A DNA stretch of 64,000 nucleotides from Ignavibacteriales bacterium (GCA_015709675.1 CP054182.1:3823448-3887447), one strand, 5' to 3'. Counted from the first letter of the stretch, positions 17,043-26,659 are shown. Notes: generated from the sequence alone by a model not told the origin. Made by a program: numbers and translations.

Positions 17043-18836
17043 TTGTTACGATTAGCAGCATTTCTTTTTCTTGTAATTCCCCTTTTTTCACAATACGCAC
17101 CACCCCACTGGAGCAAAGGAATTATCTGGTATCAGATTTTTCCTGAAAGATTTTTTAATGCTGATACACTGAATGACCCCACTGCCGATAAAGTGCTTAT
17201 CAACAGCAAAAAATCTAAAGAGGGCTGGAAAGTAACGCCATGGACTTCTTCCTGGTTTGCCGAATCTGAATGGGAAAAACTGCAGAGCGGCAATCTCCGC
17301 GAGCATTTTACTGACCGGAGGTACGGCGGTGATATTGAGGGAATCATCAGAAAACTTGAGTATCTTCAGAGGACAGGCGTTAAAGGAATCTATCTGAACC
17401 CTGTCTTTGAAGCAGTCTCCATGCATAAATATGACGGCTCAACCTTTCATCATATAGACGTGAACTTCGGCCCTGATCCTGAAGGGGATAAAAAGCTGAT
17501 TGCATCAGAAAACCCTGCTGACCCGAAAACCTGGGTATGGACTTCCGCCGATAAACTGTTCCTTGAACTGATCAGACAGGTGCACGCACGGAATATGTAT
17601 ATCATCATTGACGGTGTGTTCAATCACTGCGGCGAGCAGTTCTGGGCATTTCAGGATGTTATGAAGAATCAGGAGAAATCGCCATACAAAGACTGGTTCA
17701 GAATTTCCGCCTACGACGATCCTTCAACATCATCAAACGAATTTGATTATAAGGGATGGTGGGGAATTAAATCACTTCCGGAATTCGCCCGGACCGAAAC
17801 AAACCTGGCTCCCCCGGTAAAAGATTATATATTCAGCGCGACAAGACGGTGGATGGATCCTGACGGTGATGGTGACCCTAAGGACGGTATCAATGGATGG
17901 CGGCTTGATGTTGCACGCGATGTTCCCATAGGATTCTGGCGTGAATGGAGTTCCATAGTGAGAAGCATCAATAAAGAATCATTAATAATCGGCGAACTCT
18001 GGGAACTTTCACCTGACTTTGTTTCCAAAGAGGGGGTGTTTGACGGACTGATGAATTATAATTTTGCCTTTGCCGTGAATGACTTCTTCATCGCGGACAG
18101 GAAGAAAATCACCGCAACTGCGTTTGTGAATGCACTAAAAAGCATTGATTCTGTATATCCCGGAGAGAATCTGCATGTCCTGCAGAATTTAATAACATCA
18201 CATGATACCGAGAGACTTTCTTCACTGATTCAGAATCCTGACAGACAGTATGACCGGGATGCTGATTACCGTAACAATAGTTACAATCCTGGTCAGCCCT
18301 CAAGGGAGGTTTATGAAATGCAAAAACTGATTGCTGCATTTCAGATGACTTACCGGGGTGCTCCGATGATTTATTACGGTGACGAAGTGGGAATGTGGGG
18401 CGCTGATGACCCCCACTGCCGCAAGCCGATGCTCTGGGACGGTATGGAATACGATGCAGAGGAGATTACCGCAGTAACCGGATTCAGCAAGGGATGGGGA
18501 GTTTATAAGGTCTCCGTTAATAAGGATTTGTATTACCGATATATGCATCTTATGAGAATCAGGAACAGCAGCAATGCACTCCGTTACGGCACTTTAGAAT
18601 TTATCTATGTAAATGATAAGACCAGGACCTTCGGCTTTAAGCGTGAGCATGGAGATGAAAAATACTTCGTATTTTTTAATCTTTCCGATGAACAGGATGT
18701 CATTGAGATTCCCGTTACCGAAAAGACCGTAAGGGATATTTTCTCAGGTGAAAAACTCACTCCACGGAATAAGAAACTCCGTTTTGTCCTTTGGGGAAAA
18801 TCTTTCGCTATTTACAATATCGGTAAAGAGGAATAG
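17043..18836 (+). CDS. Exported GH13 alpha-amylase-family glycoside hydrolase
   Basis: A 597-residue enzyme beginning at TTG 17043, directly followed by a signal peptide (LRLAAFLFLVIPLFSQ), which is why the unusual start is believed. The (beta/alpha)8 domain starts IIWYQIFPERFFNAD. Catalytic residues are intact: region I DGVFNH (Asp190), nucleophile Asp289 in GWRLDVARD, acid/base Glu318 in GELWE, transition-state stabiliser Asp388 in SHDTE. A C-terminal beta domain closes the chain. The YQIFPERF start and the large B-domain resemble neopullulanase/cyclomaltodextrinase-type enzymes, but substrate is not certain. It should act in the periplasm or outside. The stop of the RmlD-like gene is 1 bp upstream. 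Confidence 0.9.
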   Translation: MLRLAAFLFLVIPLFSQYAPPHWSKGIIWYQIFPERFFNADTLNDPTADKVLINSKKSKEGWKVTPWTSSWFAESEWEKLQSGNLREHFTDRRYGGDIEGIIRKLEYLQRTGVKGIYLNPVFEAVSMHKYDGSTFHHIDVNFGPDPEGDKKLIASENPADPKTWVWTSADKLFLELIRQVHARNMYIIIDGVFNHCGEQFWAFQDVMKNQEKSPYKDWFRISAYDDPSTSSNEFDYKGWWGIKSLPEFARTETNLAPPVKDYIFSATRRWMDPDGDGDPKDGINGWRLDVARDVPIGFWREWSSIVRSINKESLIIGELWELSPDFVSKEGVFDGLMNYNFAFAVNDFFIADRKKITATAFVNALKSIDSVYPGENLHVLQNLITSHDTERLSSLIQNPDRQYDRDADYRNNSYNPGQPSREVYEMQKLIAAFQMTYRGAPMIYYGDEVGMWGADDPHCRKPMLWDGMEYDAEEITAVTGFSKGWGVYKVSVNKDLYYRYMHLMRIRNSSNALRYGTLEFIYVNDKTRTFGFKREHGDEKYFVFFNLSDEQDVIEIPVTEKTVRDIFSGEKLTPRNKKLRFVLWGKSFAIYNIGKEE

Positions 18837-18845
18837 TTAGCGGCA

Positions 18846-19193
18846 ATGGCGCTGAACATACAGATATTCGGAACAAAGAAGTGCAAGGAATCCGCCAAAG
18901 CCGAGAGGTACTTTAAGGAACGGCGAATTCAGTTTCATTACCGTAATCTTGCTGAAAAAGGTATTAGCAAAGGGGAACTTGACAGCATCGCTGCGGTATA
19001 TTCACTTGAAGAACTGATGGACACCGAAGGAAGCCAGTATAAAAAACGAAATCTGGCATATATCCGTCATGACCGGGAATATGAACTTCTGAATGATCCC
19101 CTGCTCTTTAAAACACCTATCGTCCGTAATGGCAGAAAAGTCACTGTTGGTTATCAGCCGGATGTATGGAAACAGTGGATCGAAGAGAATTAG
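18846..19193 (+). CDS. ArsC/Spx-family thioredoxin-fold protein
   Basis: A 115-residue member of the ArsC family (COG1393). It has the start IQIFGTKKCKESAKAERYF, where a single Cys (C-x-x-S) takes the place of the arsenate-reductase cysteine, and the C-terminal LLFKTPIVRNGRKVTVGYQPDVW, the ArsC-like PIV-R segment. It is the only cysteine in the protein. Many such proteins are not arsenate reductases, and no arsenic genes are nearby, so function is open. The last codon is followed by a TAG that belongs to the first heptad of a 7-bp repeat array. 9 bp after the GH13 gene. Confidence 0.8.
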   Translation: MALNIQIFGTKKCKESAKAERYFKERRIQFHYRNLAEKGISKGELDSIAAVYSLEELMDTEGSQYKKRNLAYIRHDREYELLNDPLLFKTPIVRNGRKVTVGYQPDVWKQWIEEN

Positions 19194-19222
19194 TAATTAG
19201 GAGTTAGTAATTAGTAATGAAT
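19188..19222 (+). repeat. Heptamer array of type AATTAGT overlapping the ArsC-like stop codon
   Basis: Four 7-bp units in register (19188-19215) followed by an AATGAAT unit. The second unit ends in GG and the third begins AG; the other two are AATTAGT. The stop codon TAG (19191-19193) is inside the first unit. The 30 bp 19188-19217 are identical to 63897-63926. Confidence 0.9.
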
Positions 19223-19320
19223 GAATAATTTGATTACTAAAATATCTTACTTTGAGTATCACTCTGCTCTCTCATTAATATTCTTACTGTCTCTTCTCAA
19301 GAACTCCCCTTTATAAAATA

Positions 19321-19358
19321 AAAATCCCCGGCAATGATTAATCACTGCCGGGGATTTT
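19321..19358. terminator. Bidirectional Rho-independent terminator
   Basis: A 13-bp perfect stem (AAAATCCCCGGCA / TGCCGGGGATTTT) with a 12-nt loop, flanked by A-tract and T-tract, so it can stop transcription from both the ArsC-like gene (plus) and the giant secreted protein gene (minus), which converge here. Confidence 0.9.
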
Positions 19359-19380
19359 TAATTTACACTATTTACTGCTT

Positions 19381-22300
19381 TTACTTCATCAGAACAAGTT
19401 TTCTGGTCTGAACAAAGTTTCCTGCGGTCATCTTATAGAGATATACTCCTGATGAAAGCTGTGAAGCATCAAAACTCACAGTGTAGCTGCCTGCCGGCTT
19501 TACTTCATTAACCAGTATTGCAACCTCGTTCCCGATCATATCATATACTTTAAGGGTAACCTGGGAGGCTTCCTTAACGTTATACTGAATGGAAGTTGAC
19601 GGGTTGAACGGATTCGGGAAGTTCTGGCCAAGCGAAAACTCCTTCGGAGCATCTAAGTCATCTTCAAGTGAAGTAAGTGTTGAGTTTATCGAAAAATTAT
19701 ACACAACGCCTGCTTCTGCATTGAAGGTCACCGAGGTAACCGTAAGCATATCAATAATGGAAGGAATACCAGCACCGGTCATTCTGAAATAATAATTATT
19801 TCTGATTTCTTCAGGGATCAGTGAAGTTATATCATTCCATGTCAGTGTTACTTCTCCTGAGGTTTTGGACATTACTCTGAAATTCCAGCTCTTTCCTGCA
19901 TCAGGGAACTGATATTTAGCGCGGATATCCGAGCCGAACTTTGAGAAGTACTGTGACCAGCCTGACTGTTCAAAGTACGTGGTTACTGCTTCAGGAGCGG
20001 GAGATACCGGCGGTTTTGCATAGTCAAACACTGCGTCAAAACCGTCAGTAGCGTTCTGGCTTGCGCCAAATACCAGCAAATTATCACTTACCGTTCCTGT
20101 TGTTGCAATAATGGGTACTGCCCAGTTGTTGATATCGGATTCGGTTTCTGCCGGCTGTTTGTCTTTAGGAGCATCCTGCGGAATCACTGCATTACTTTCG
20201 TCGTAAACCGCGCTCACTCCTTCTTCAAGTACGGAGAACCAGTAACCATTCCATATATCAAGGAAAAATGAGGGGAAATATACACCATCTCCGTAGCCGT
20301 AATAAACATTCTGAATCCAGCCTGCCTGAGCGGCTTCTTCAGCGCTTAAATTAAGCTCACCTTTTTTGAATCGCACAAGCGAAGTCGGATATCCGAGCAG
20401 GAACGGTGTAGCTGAGATATTCCAGCCGGGTACAAGTGGTTTTTCAATGATTCCTACATTACCTGTACCGAATACATCAAGGTCACCTTCTGTTTCAACA
20501 CCAAACCAGTAACCATGTCCGTTACTCACTGCGGAGGGAACACTATATCCCCCTGTATTGCTATACTGGAAGAGGAAGTAGGTCGTGAAGTCATCACCAA
20601 AGATTGAAGCAGGAGATGCATCATCGGGATTAACCGGAACTGATAACAGATTCCATCCGGCTGGTACAAACGTTCCAATATCAATCTTGGTACCTGTACC
20701 GCTGAGGGATACCGTCAGAACCTCAGGATTATTGCCTGGGAATGTTACCACACCAGCAAATTCACCAAGTGCAGCCGGCTTAAATTTAAGGGAGAAAGTA
20801 TGGCTTGCGTCTGGTTCAATTAAAACCGGGAACTCTCCGCTATAGTCGAGAGAAAAACCGGTTCCGGTAAATGTTGGCTCGTCTATTGACAGCGTTATAT
20901 CACCGCCGGTATTTGAAATTGTGATATCAGCCGTTTCATACATACCCACAGGGATGTTGCCAAATGACACTTCAGCAGGATCAATTGTTCCGTTAGGAAC
21001 CAGCGCTGTACCCTCACCTGAGAGCCCAACGGTAAAGCTGCCAAGAACATTCGTTGCGTTGCTCACGAAGGTCAGTTCGCTTAAAAAGGTTCCTATTTCA
21101 GTCGGCGAGAACGTTACAGAAAGTTCAACCGACTGGTTCGGAGCAATAATCAGAGGGAAAACTACTTCTTCCACAGTATATACGGAAGCACCTGAAGTAA
21201 TATCATCTATCTCCAGATCACCTTCACCTTCAGGATTTGCGATAACAACTTCAAGAGTTTTTGTCTGTCCAATCTTTACTGATCCGAATGAAAGACTGGC
21301 CGGATCTGCAGTTATATTGATGGGAAGAGTAATACCTTCACCAGCAAGATCAACTTCCAGCGAGCCATTGTTGGTTGCATTGCTGGTAAAAGTAACCGTT
21401 GCTGAGTAGAGGGTAACCTCTGTCGGAGCAAAGGTAATCGAAACTTCTTGTGACTCACCCGGCGCAACGGTGAATGATGTTGCACTGGTAACCGTAAACA
21501 CTTCAGACCCTGAAATTGAAACTCCGGTTACATCCAGTGTTCCTTCACCGGTATTGGAGATTGTAATTGTTTCAGTTTTTGTCTGAGTAACCTTTACTCC
21601 GTTAAAATTAAGCAGTTCGGTATCACTTCCAATTACTATCGGAAGCTCAATTCCTGTACCGGAAAGGGGTATTGTCAGCTCACCGTTTTCAAATGAGTTG
21701 CTGCCGATAACAACACTTCCTGTATATGGAGCAATCAGAGCCGGACTAAATACCACAGGTAGATGAACAGTATCACCCGGTTCAATGGTCCAGGTAGTCA
21801 TATCGAGATTGCTAAATCCCACTCCCTGTACACTCAGCGATGAAATTACAAGATTCTGCTCGCCTGAGTTTCCGATAACAATTCGCTCGGTTTTGCTTTG
21901 AGTCTGTTTTACTTCACCGAAATCTAATGATTCCGGATTTGCAGTAATCTGCGGAGGTGTTGGCTGATAACCGATGATCAGATAAAAATCTTTCTCCCCC
22001 CCCTGGCCGGAGTTATAGGTGTATACAGGATTCTGTCTGAGATCCTGTTCGGTTTCTCCTGATATATCAACAAGTGTAATATCATATTCCGAAGGTATAG
22101 TAAGGAATTCAGTGAAAGTAAGTGTTACCTCCTGATTTACCTTATCAGTATTAACGGAGAAATCCCACTGCTCAGAATCCTCATCAAGCGATTTCAGAGC
22201 GCGGATATCTCTCATATATCTGTTGCCAAGTACTGCGCTCCAGCCGGCATGAGGGAAAAATACTTCGATAAAGTTTGACTGGGGTGCCGGCGGCTTTGGT

Positions 22301-23211
22301 ATATCAATACCTGAATCATAACCGTCTGTGGCGAAAGGAGACTGCCCGGCCATAGCGGTAGTATCTGAAAGAGTGCCAGTTGCTGCATTAATTTTTATGT
22401 GCCAGCCGGTTCCAATAACTAAACGATTTGCAACCGTATTTTTAATTGTAACCATATCTGCATTTGCACCGGTCGGGGCAGAAACAGTGGTGGTAAATGC
22501 ATAATACTTATTATCTTCGCCGCCGTTTACAAAAGCAGCCGGTATGGTTGCTGTGTATGATGTTCCGGTTCCGGTTGCCTGAACTACTGTTGAGGTGGAA
22601 AAATTATCGGTTGTATATCGCACAAAGATTTTTTCTTCTGTTGCGGGTATTTTGTCAAGAACAACTGTAACTGTTGCGTCCGAACCTGACATCGCTGAAT
22701 GAGTTGTGGATAGGATATTTGAAGGCTCAGCGGAAAGTCTCATGAAGATTGCCTGAGTATTTTCTGTATATCCCTTATCCTCCCAGTTCATGACATACCA
22801 GAATCCGTTGTCTACGGTAATTTGATTGTTAAAGTTAGTCCCACCACTGCCATATCTATCGTAGGTCTGAAGTAGATCAAATGCAACAGTGCTTGTTTTA
22901 CGCCAGGAGTTGTTATATGAATTATTTACAGGTCCGGATGTAAATAAGAATTCATACGATTCCCCCTGAATATCTCCTCCAGATTCCGCTACCTTAATTG
23001 TTGTTTGCCATCTTGGCGTACCTGTTTGTATCTTAATAACTTTTCCGCCACTCACTTGGGTATAACTTCCAAATACGGAATTTGCAGCAGGCGGATTCGT
23101 CCATCCATTCCAGTTTCCGGGCAGGTTTAATCCCTCCGGTTCAAAAATCTGTGCCTGTAACCCTGAGCTAAACAGAGCAAGCACCGCATATAACATTAAC
23201 ACACGCTTCAT
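19381..23211 (-). CDS. Giant secreted protein with four ASH (choice-of-anchor D) domains and a C-terminal sorting domain
   Basis: A 1276-residue protein. The start ATG at 23211 is preferred because AGGA lies ~9 bp before it and it opens directly with a signal peptide (MKRVLMLYAVLALFSSGLQA). Domain order: N-terminal beta-rich region, then a first WHIKINAATGTLSD-type module, four ASPM/SPD-2/Hydin-like Ig repeats (starts ITANPESLDFGEVK, DTELLNFNGVKVTQ, TADPASLSFGSVK, IDPAEVSFGNIPVG), a region with FVPAGWNLLSVPVNP, a second NNWAVPIIATTGTVSD module that mirrors the first, and the C-terminal module (NFPNPFNPST to RKLVLMK). The last module is read as a type IX secretion signal. It should be exported and surface-attached; function unknown. 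Confidence 0.85.
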   Translation of the reverse strand: MKRVLMLYAVLALFSSGLQAQIFEPEGLNLPGNWNGWTNPPAANSVFGSYTQVSGGKVIKIQTGTPRWQTTIKVAESGGDIQGESYEFLFTSGPVNNSYNNSWRKTSTVAFDLLQTYDRYGSGGTNFNNQITVDNGFWYVMNWEDKGYTENTQAIFMRLSAEPSNILSTTHSAMSGSDATVTVVLDKIPATEEKIFVRYTTDNFSTSTVVQATGTGTSYTATIPAAFVNGGEDNKYYAFTTTVSAPTGANADMVTIKNTVANRLVIGTGWHIKINAATGTLSDTTAMAGQSPFATDGYDSGIDIPKPPAPQSNFIEVFFPHAGWSAVLGNRYMRDIRALKSLDEDSEQWDFSVNTDKVNQEVTLTFTEFLTIPSEYDITLVDISGETEQDLRQNPVYTYNSGQGGEKDFYLIIGYQPTPPQITANPESLDFGEVKQTQSKTERIVIGNSGEQNLVISSLSVQGVGFSNLDMTTWTIEPGDTVHLPVVFSPALIAPYTGSVVIGSNSFENGELTIPLSGTGIELPIVIGSDTELLNFNGVKVTQTKTETITISNTGEGTLDVTGVSISGSEVFTVTSATSFTVAPGESQEVSITFAPTEVTLYSATVTFTSNATNNGSLEVDLAGEGITLPINITADPASLSFGSVKIGQTKTLEVVIANPEGEGDLEIDDITSGASVYTVEEVVFPLIIAPNQSVELSVTFSPTEIGTFLSELTFVSNATNVLGSFTVGLSGEGTALVPNGTIDPAEVSFGNIPVGMYETADITISNTGGDITLSIDEPTFTGTGFSLDYSGEFPVLIEPDASHTFSLKFKPAALGEFAGVVTFPGNNPEVLTVSLSGTGTKIDIGTFVPAGWNLLSVPVNPDDASPASIFGDDFTTYFLFQYSNTGGYSVPSAVSNGHGYWFGVETEGDLDVFGTGNVGIIEKPLVPGWNISATPFLLGYPTSLVRFKKGELNLSAEEAAQAGWIQNVYYGYGDGVYFPSFFLDIWNGYWFSVLEEGVSAVYDESNAVIPQDAPKDKQPAETESDINNWAVPIIATTGTVSDNLLVFGASQNATDGFDAVFDYAKPPVSPAPEAVTTYFEQSGWSQYFSKFGSDIRAKYQFPDAGKSWNFRVMSKTSGEVTLTWNDITSLIPEEIRNNYYFRMTGAGIPSIIDMLTVTSVTFNAEAGVVYNFSINSTLTSLEDDLDAPKEFSLGQNFPNPFNPSTSIQYNVKEASQVTLKVYDMIGNEVAILVNEVKPAGSYTVSFDASQLSSGVYLYKMTAGNFVQTRKLVLMK

Positions 23212-23419
23212 TATAGTCATCCTGTCATTTTTTTTAAATTGATAAAAAAGGCCGGTTCCAATTATAGTTAAAAACCGAAAGTCAGCAAAGGGAAACCGTA
23301 TAGCAGCGCTGCCGTAAAGCCTGTTTCTTGCGTAAAAACACACTTTTTACCGGTTTACGTAACCTCCTAAAATCTTTCTCCGGATGAGGTTTCAGAGGGA
23401 ATTTTTCGGATTTTTCCCC

Positions 23420-23431
23420 TAACTTTCGTAA
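23420..23431 (+). promoter_or_regulatory. Possible promoter element before the threonine aldolase gene
   Basis: CCCCTAACTTTCGTAA (23416-23431) lies 28 bp before the start codon. It includes TAACTTTC, close to the Bacteroidetes -7 consensus TAnnTTTG, and is nearly identical to a sequence at 52034-52048 before another gene start. The pairing is the main support; no -33 box is evident. Confidence 0.35.
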
Positions 23432-23458
23432 TGGAATTCAAAACTATCTGACCCTGAA

Positions 23459-24487
23459 ATGAACTATATTGATTTAAGAAGCGACACCATCACCCGCCCT
23501 TCCCCCGGAATGAGAAAAGCCATGGCAGAAGCCGAAGTCGGGGATGATGTCTTCCGCGAAGACCCCACTCTGAATGAACTGCAGGCCTATGCCGCTGATT
23601 TACTGGGGAAGGAAGCTGCCCTTTATGTACCCAGCGGTGTGATGGGAAACCAGCTCTGTCTGAACATTCTCACCAGACCCGGCGATGAAGTAATCTGTGA
23701 GTATGATGCACACATTTTTAACTATGAATCCGGCTCCCCCGCTGCCCTCAGCGGTATTACCCTGCATCCCTTAAAAGGAAGTTATGGTGAACTTGATCCG
23801 CAGCAGGTTGAATCGGTTATTCACCCCTCCTATGCTTACTACATGACCAAAAGCCGTGTCATCGCCGTGGAAAATACCCATAACCGGGCAGGCGGCACGG
23901 TTATCTCACTTGAAAATATCAGAGCTTTGAAAGATGTTGCTGAGAGGAACGGCCTGTTCTTTCATCTTGACGGTGCCAGGTTGTGGAATGCCTCAGTGGC
24001 ATCAGGTATCAGTGTAAAGGAATATGCTTCCTTCTTTGATACCGTTTCAGTATGTCTTTCCAAAGGACTGGGTGCTCCTGTTGGTTCAATCATTGCCGGA
24101 AGCAAAGATCTGATGCAGGAAGCATTCCGTAAAAGAAAAGCCTGGGGCGGCGGCATGAGGCAGGCAGGCATTCTCGGAGCGGCAGGACTCTATGCCCTTA
24201 AAAACAATATCGGGCGGATGAAAGAAGATCATGAGAAAGCCAGGATTCTCGCTGATGTAATTAACTCTCTTCCTTATGTTGAAATTGACATGAAGGCAGT
24301 GCAGACCAATATCCTTCTTTTCAAACCGCTGAAGATGACCGTTCAGGAAACTATCGCGAAAGCAAAAGAACTGGGCGTACTCTTCTCCCCGGGAAAGGTT
24401 GATTCAGTCCGAGCCATTACCCATCTTGATGTATCGTTTGAGGAAGTAAATCTCGCGGCAAAAATTATTGAGAAACTGTTCGGGTAA
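23459..24487 (+). CDS. ltaE: Low-specificity L-threonine aldolase
   Basis: A 342-residue PLP enzyme of fold type I that cleaves L-threonine or L-allo-threonine to glycine and acetaldehyde. It opens with IDLRSDTITRPSPGMRKAM and has VGDDVFREDPTLNELQ, the conserved ENTHNRAGGTV, HLDGARLWNA (PLP-ring Asp) and CLSKGLGAPVGS with the PLP lysine at residue 202. Length and motifs match the GntG/LtaE family well. First of a three-gene plus-strand operon with gaps of 3 and 4 bp, divergent from the giant secreted protein gene. Confidence 0.93.
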   Translation: MNYIDLRSDTITRPSPGMRKAMAEAEVGDDVFREDPTLNELQAYAADLLGKEAALYVPSGVMGNQLCLNILTRPGDEVICEYDAHIFNYESGSPAALSGITLHPLKGSYGELDPQQVESVIHPSYAYYMTKSRVIAVENTHNRAGGTVISLENIRALKDVAERNGLFFHLDGARLWNASVASGISVKEYASFFDTVSVCLSKGLGAPVGSIIAGSKDLMQEAFRKRKAWGGGMRQAGILGAAGLYALKNNIGRMKEDHEKARILADVINSLPYVEIDMKAVQTNILLFKPLKMTVQETIAKAKELGVLFSPGKVDSVRAITHLDVSFEEVNLAAKIIEKLFG

Positions 24488-24490
24488 CCT

Positions 24491-24946
24491 ATGAAAGAGA
24501 CGACCGATCTGAATCTGTTCCGCCATGAGACCCGTGTTACCGTCCGCTTCCATGAGGTGGATATGCTGGGGGTCTGCAACAATGCCGTATATATCAACTA
24601 TTTTGAGCAGGCACGGCTGCAGTATATCAAAGACCTCGGGCTGGTGCCTGATCAGGGGCTCTTTGCCGAAAATAATTTCTATATGGTGCGTAATGAAATC
24701 AACTACCGGAGCCACTCTCACTTTGATGATGAACTGATTATTCACAGCCGCATCAGTTATATCGGGAACTCCTCATACGGGTTTGAGCATCTGGTCACCA
24801 ATGCAAAAACCGGGAAACTGATAGCAGACGGCAAGGGAGTGATTGTGCAGGTCTCAAAGCCGGATGAAACGCCGGTTCCCCTCTCGCAGAAGTTCAGGGA
24901 TACCGTCACCGGATACGAAAAACACGTCAGCGTAAAAGGAGGATAA
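24491..24946 (+). CDS. Hot-dog fold acyl-CoA thioesterase (YbgC/4HBT type)
   Basis: A 151-residue single-domain hot-dog protein. The signature near the N-terminus is VRFHEVDMLGVCNNAVYINYFEQARLQYI, equivalent to the active-site helix of YbgC-type thioesterases (catalytic Asp in VDMLG). It is the usual length for the family, with a central NEINYRSHSHFDDELIIHSRI strand region and a TGKLIADGKGVIVQV segment typical of the fold. Hydrolyses an acyl-CoA thioester in the cytoplasm; natural substrate unknown. 3 bp after the threonine aldolase gene. Confidence 0.88.
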   Translation: MKETTDLNLFRHETRVTVRFHEVDMLGVCNNAVYINYFEQARLQYIKDLGLVPDQGLFAENNFYMVRNEINYRSHSHFDDELIIHSRISYIGNSSYGFEHLVTNAKTGKLIADGKGVIVQVSKPDETPVPLSQKFRDTVTGYEKHVSVKGG

Positions 24947-24950
24947 AACG

Positions 24951-25643
24951 ATGCGCAGAGCCGTTATTGACATAGAAACCGCCGGATACAATTTTGAAGA
25001 GCTCTCAGAAAGCCAGCAGGAGTATATACTCCGGGACGCAATGAAGGAGAGGGATGAAACGCTCAGAGAACAGAAGTCCGAAGAGGCGAAAAAATGGCTC
25101 AGCTTATACCCCCTTTCAAGCCGGTGCGTGGTTATCGGGATACGGGATATTGATCACGGAGTCTCATATATATATTATGAATCGCCCGAACTGAAGGAGT
25201 TTACTGAAGAAGAGACTGGATATAAATACAAAGGACTCCCCGAAAAGGAGATGCTTGAGTCTTTCTGGAAATTTATCAAAAATTTTAATCAGATTATAAC
25301 CTTTAATGGCAGGGGTTTTGACCTCCCTTTCCTGATGGTCAGATCTGCCGTTCTCCGTGTAAAACCAAGCCGTAACTTTGTCGGCAACCGCTACGATTCC
25401 TCCTCCCACATTGACCTTCTTGAGCAGTTCAGTTTTTACGGACTGACCAAACGATTCAATATGGATTTCTACTGCCATGCATTCGGTATTGAGACTCCAA
25501 AAAGCAAAGAGATATCAGGGAATAATGTTAAGGAGTTTTATGACAGAGGGGATGTTATGGAGATAGCAAAATATAATGCCCGCGATCTGATTGCCACGGA
25601 AGAACTTTACCGTGTGTGGAATGAATATCTGAATCTCAGGTAA
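24951..25643 (+). CDS. Ribonuclease H-like 3'-5' exonuclease (PolB-exo2/DEDD type)
   Basis: A 230-residue protein with the four carboxylate motifs of DEDD exonucleases: Exo I VIDIETAG, Exo II TFNGRGFDLPFL, the DLLEQF segment and Exo III YNARDLIAT (Asp). It matches the predicted PolB-like 3'-5' exonuclease family. A strong AAGGAGGA ribosome-binding site sits 7 bp before the ATG and overlaps the previous stop. Likely degrades or trims single-stranded nucleic acid in the cytoplasm; no polymerase domain. Followed by a hairpin terminator. Confidence 0.85.
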   Translation: MRRAVIDIETAGYNFEELSESQQEYILRDAMKERDETLREQKSEEAKKWLSLYPLSSRCVVIGIRDIDHGVSYIYYESPELKEFTEEETGYKYKGLPEKEMLESFWKFIKNFNQIITFNGRGFDLPFLMVRSAVLRVKPSRNFVGNRYDSSSHIDLLEQFSFYGLTKRFNMDFYCHAFGIETPKSKEISGNNVKEFYDRGDVMEIAKYNARDLIATEELYRVWNEYLNLR

Positions 25644-25663
25644 TTCAAACTTTTCTGAGAACC

Positions 25664-25689
25664 GGGGTTCTGCCTTCCGGCAGAACCCC
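25664..25689. terminator. Hairpin terminator between convergent genes
   Basis: A perfect 11-bp stem (GGGGTTCTGCC / GGCAGAACCCC) with a TTCC loop, 20 bp after the exonuclease stop and before the convergent WG-repeat gene. The downstream tract on the plus strand (ACTTTAACTTTATCG) is T-rich though not a pure run. Confidence 0.75.
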
Positions 25690-25738
25690 ACTTTAACTTT
25701 ATCGTATTATTCTGTTCCGAATACCTGCCGGACAGAAT

Positions 25739-26602
25739 TCATTTCAGTCTGAGAACCGTCTCTCCCTGCATGTTTATATATTCGTATCCGGAAGCGGTTT
25801 CCACAAATGCGTAACCGTCACGGAACATAGCATGCCGGTAATATCTGAAGGGAATTACCGTTTCGCCTTTCTGATTAATGAAGCCCCATAAACCTTCTTC
25901 ATTTTTTACTGATGCAAGCCCGCCGTAAAAATTATGTGCTCCGTTATATTTCTGTTCAATAACCAATTCACCCTTGGCATTAATGAATCCCCACTTATCG
26001 CCTGTGCGTACAGCGGCAAGTCCTTCATTAAATGCATACACCCGGTTATAGTCGCCTGTAATGACTGTTTTTCCGGCAAGGTTCATGAAACCGGCCTTAT
26101 CGGCATAGCTTTTCTGGAAGCCAAAGAGACCATCACCAACCCCGGTGATATCCTGAAACTGCGGTTCAATGACAAACTTGCCTGTTTTATCAATAATGCC
26201 CCACATACCTTTTTTTTGCGCATGGGCATAGCCGCCCCTAAATTCATAACAAAGCTGATATTGAGGCTCAATGACAAATTTTCCTGATTTATCAATGTAG
26301 CCCCATTTTCCGTTTTTCATCACTCGGGCAAGTCCCTCTGAAAATTCATCCGCCGCGTCAAACTGGAGCGGAATTACGAATTTATTCTTCTTATCAATGA
26401 AGCCATATTTTCCATCCTTGCTTACAGCAGCAAGTCCTTCGGAAAAATATCCGGCAAAAGAGTATTCCGGTTTTATTACCCACTCCCCTTTTGCGTTCTG
26501 ATAACCGGCTTTGCCCTCCTCCATAGCCATAAAATAGAAAATCTCAGGCTTCTGGGCGGAAATCATGACGCTTAAAAACAAAACAATAAGAATGGCTTTC
26601 AT
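25739..26602 (-). CDS. WG-repeat secreted protein
   Basis: A 287-residue protein starting at ATG 26602, 8 bp after an AAGGA site, followed by a signal peptide (MKAILIVLFLSVMISAQ). The mature part is made almost entirely of seven WG-type repeats (GKYGFIDKKNKFVIPLQF, GKWGYIDKSGKFVIEPQY, GMWGIIDKTGKFVIEPQF, DKWGFINAKGELVIEQKY, GLWGFINQKGETVIPFRY and two looser ones). WG repeats are usually found in exported beta-rich repeat proteins of unknown function. No other domains. It is monocistronic: the exonuclease gene converges on it and a repeat-filled region lies upstream. Confidence 0.85.
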   Translation of the reverse strand: MKAILIVLFLSVMISAQKPEIFYFMAMEEGKAGYQNAKGEWVIKPEYSFAGYFSEGLAAVSKDGKYGFIDKKNKFVIPLQFDAADEFSEGLARVMKNGKWGYIDKSGKFVIEPQYQLCYEFRGGYAHAQKKGMWGIIDKTGKFVIEPQFQDITGVGDGLFGFQKSYADKAGFMNLAGKTVITGDYNRVYAFNEGLAAVRTGDKWGFINAKGELVIEQKYNGAHNFYGGLASVKNEEGLWGFINQKGETVIPFRYYRHAMFRDGYAFVETASGYEYINMQGETVLRLK

Positions 26603-26659
26603 GGCAGAGTCCTTTTCTTTCTGAATTATACCGGGTAAAATAGTAAAATGTTTCAAATC

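Noticed and set aside
18846-19193. Arsenate reductase function
   Set aside because: Only one cysteine in a C-x-x-S context and no ars genes; the ArsC family is broad, so the specific function is not claimed.
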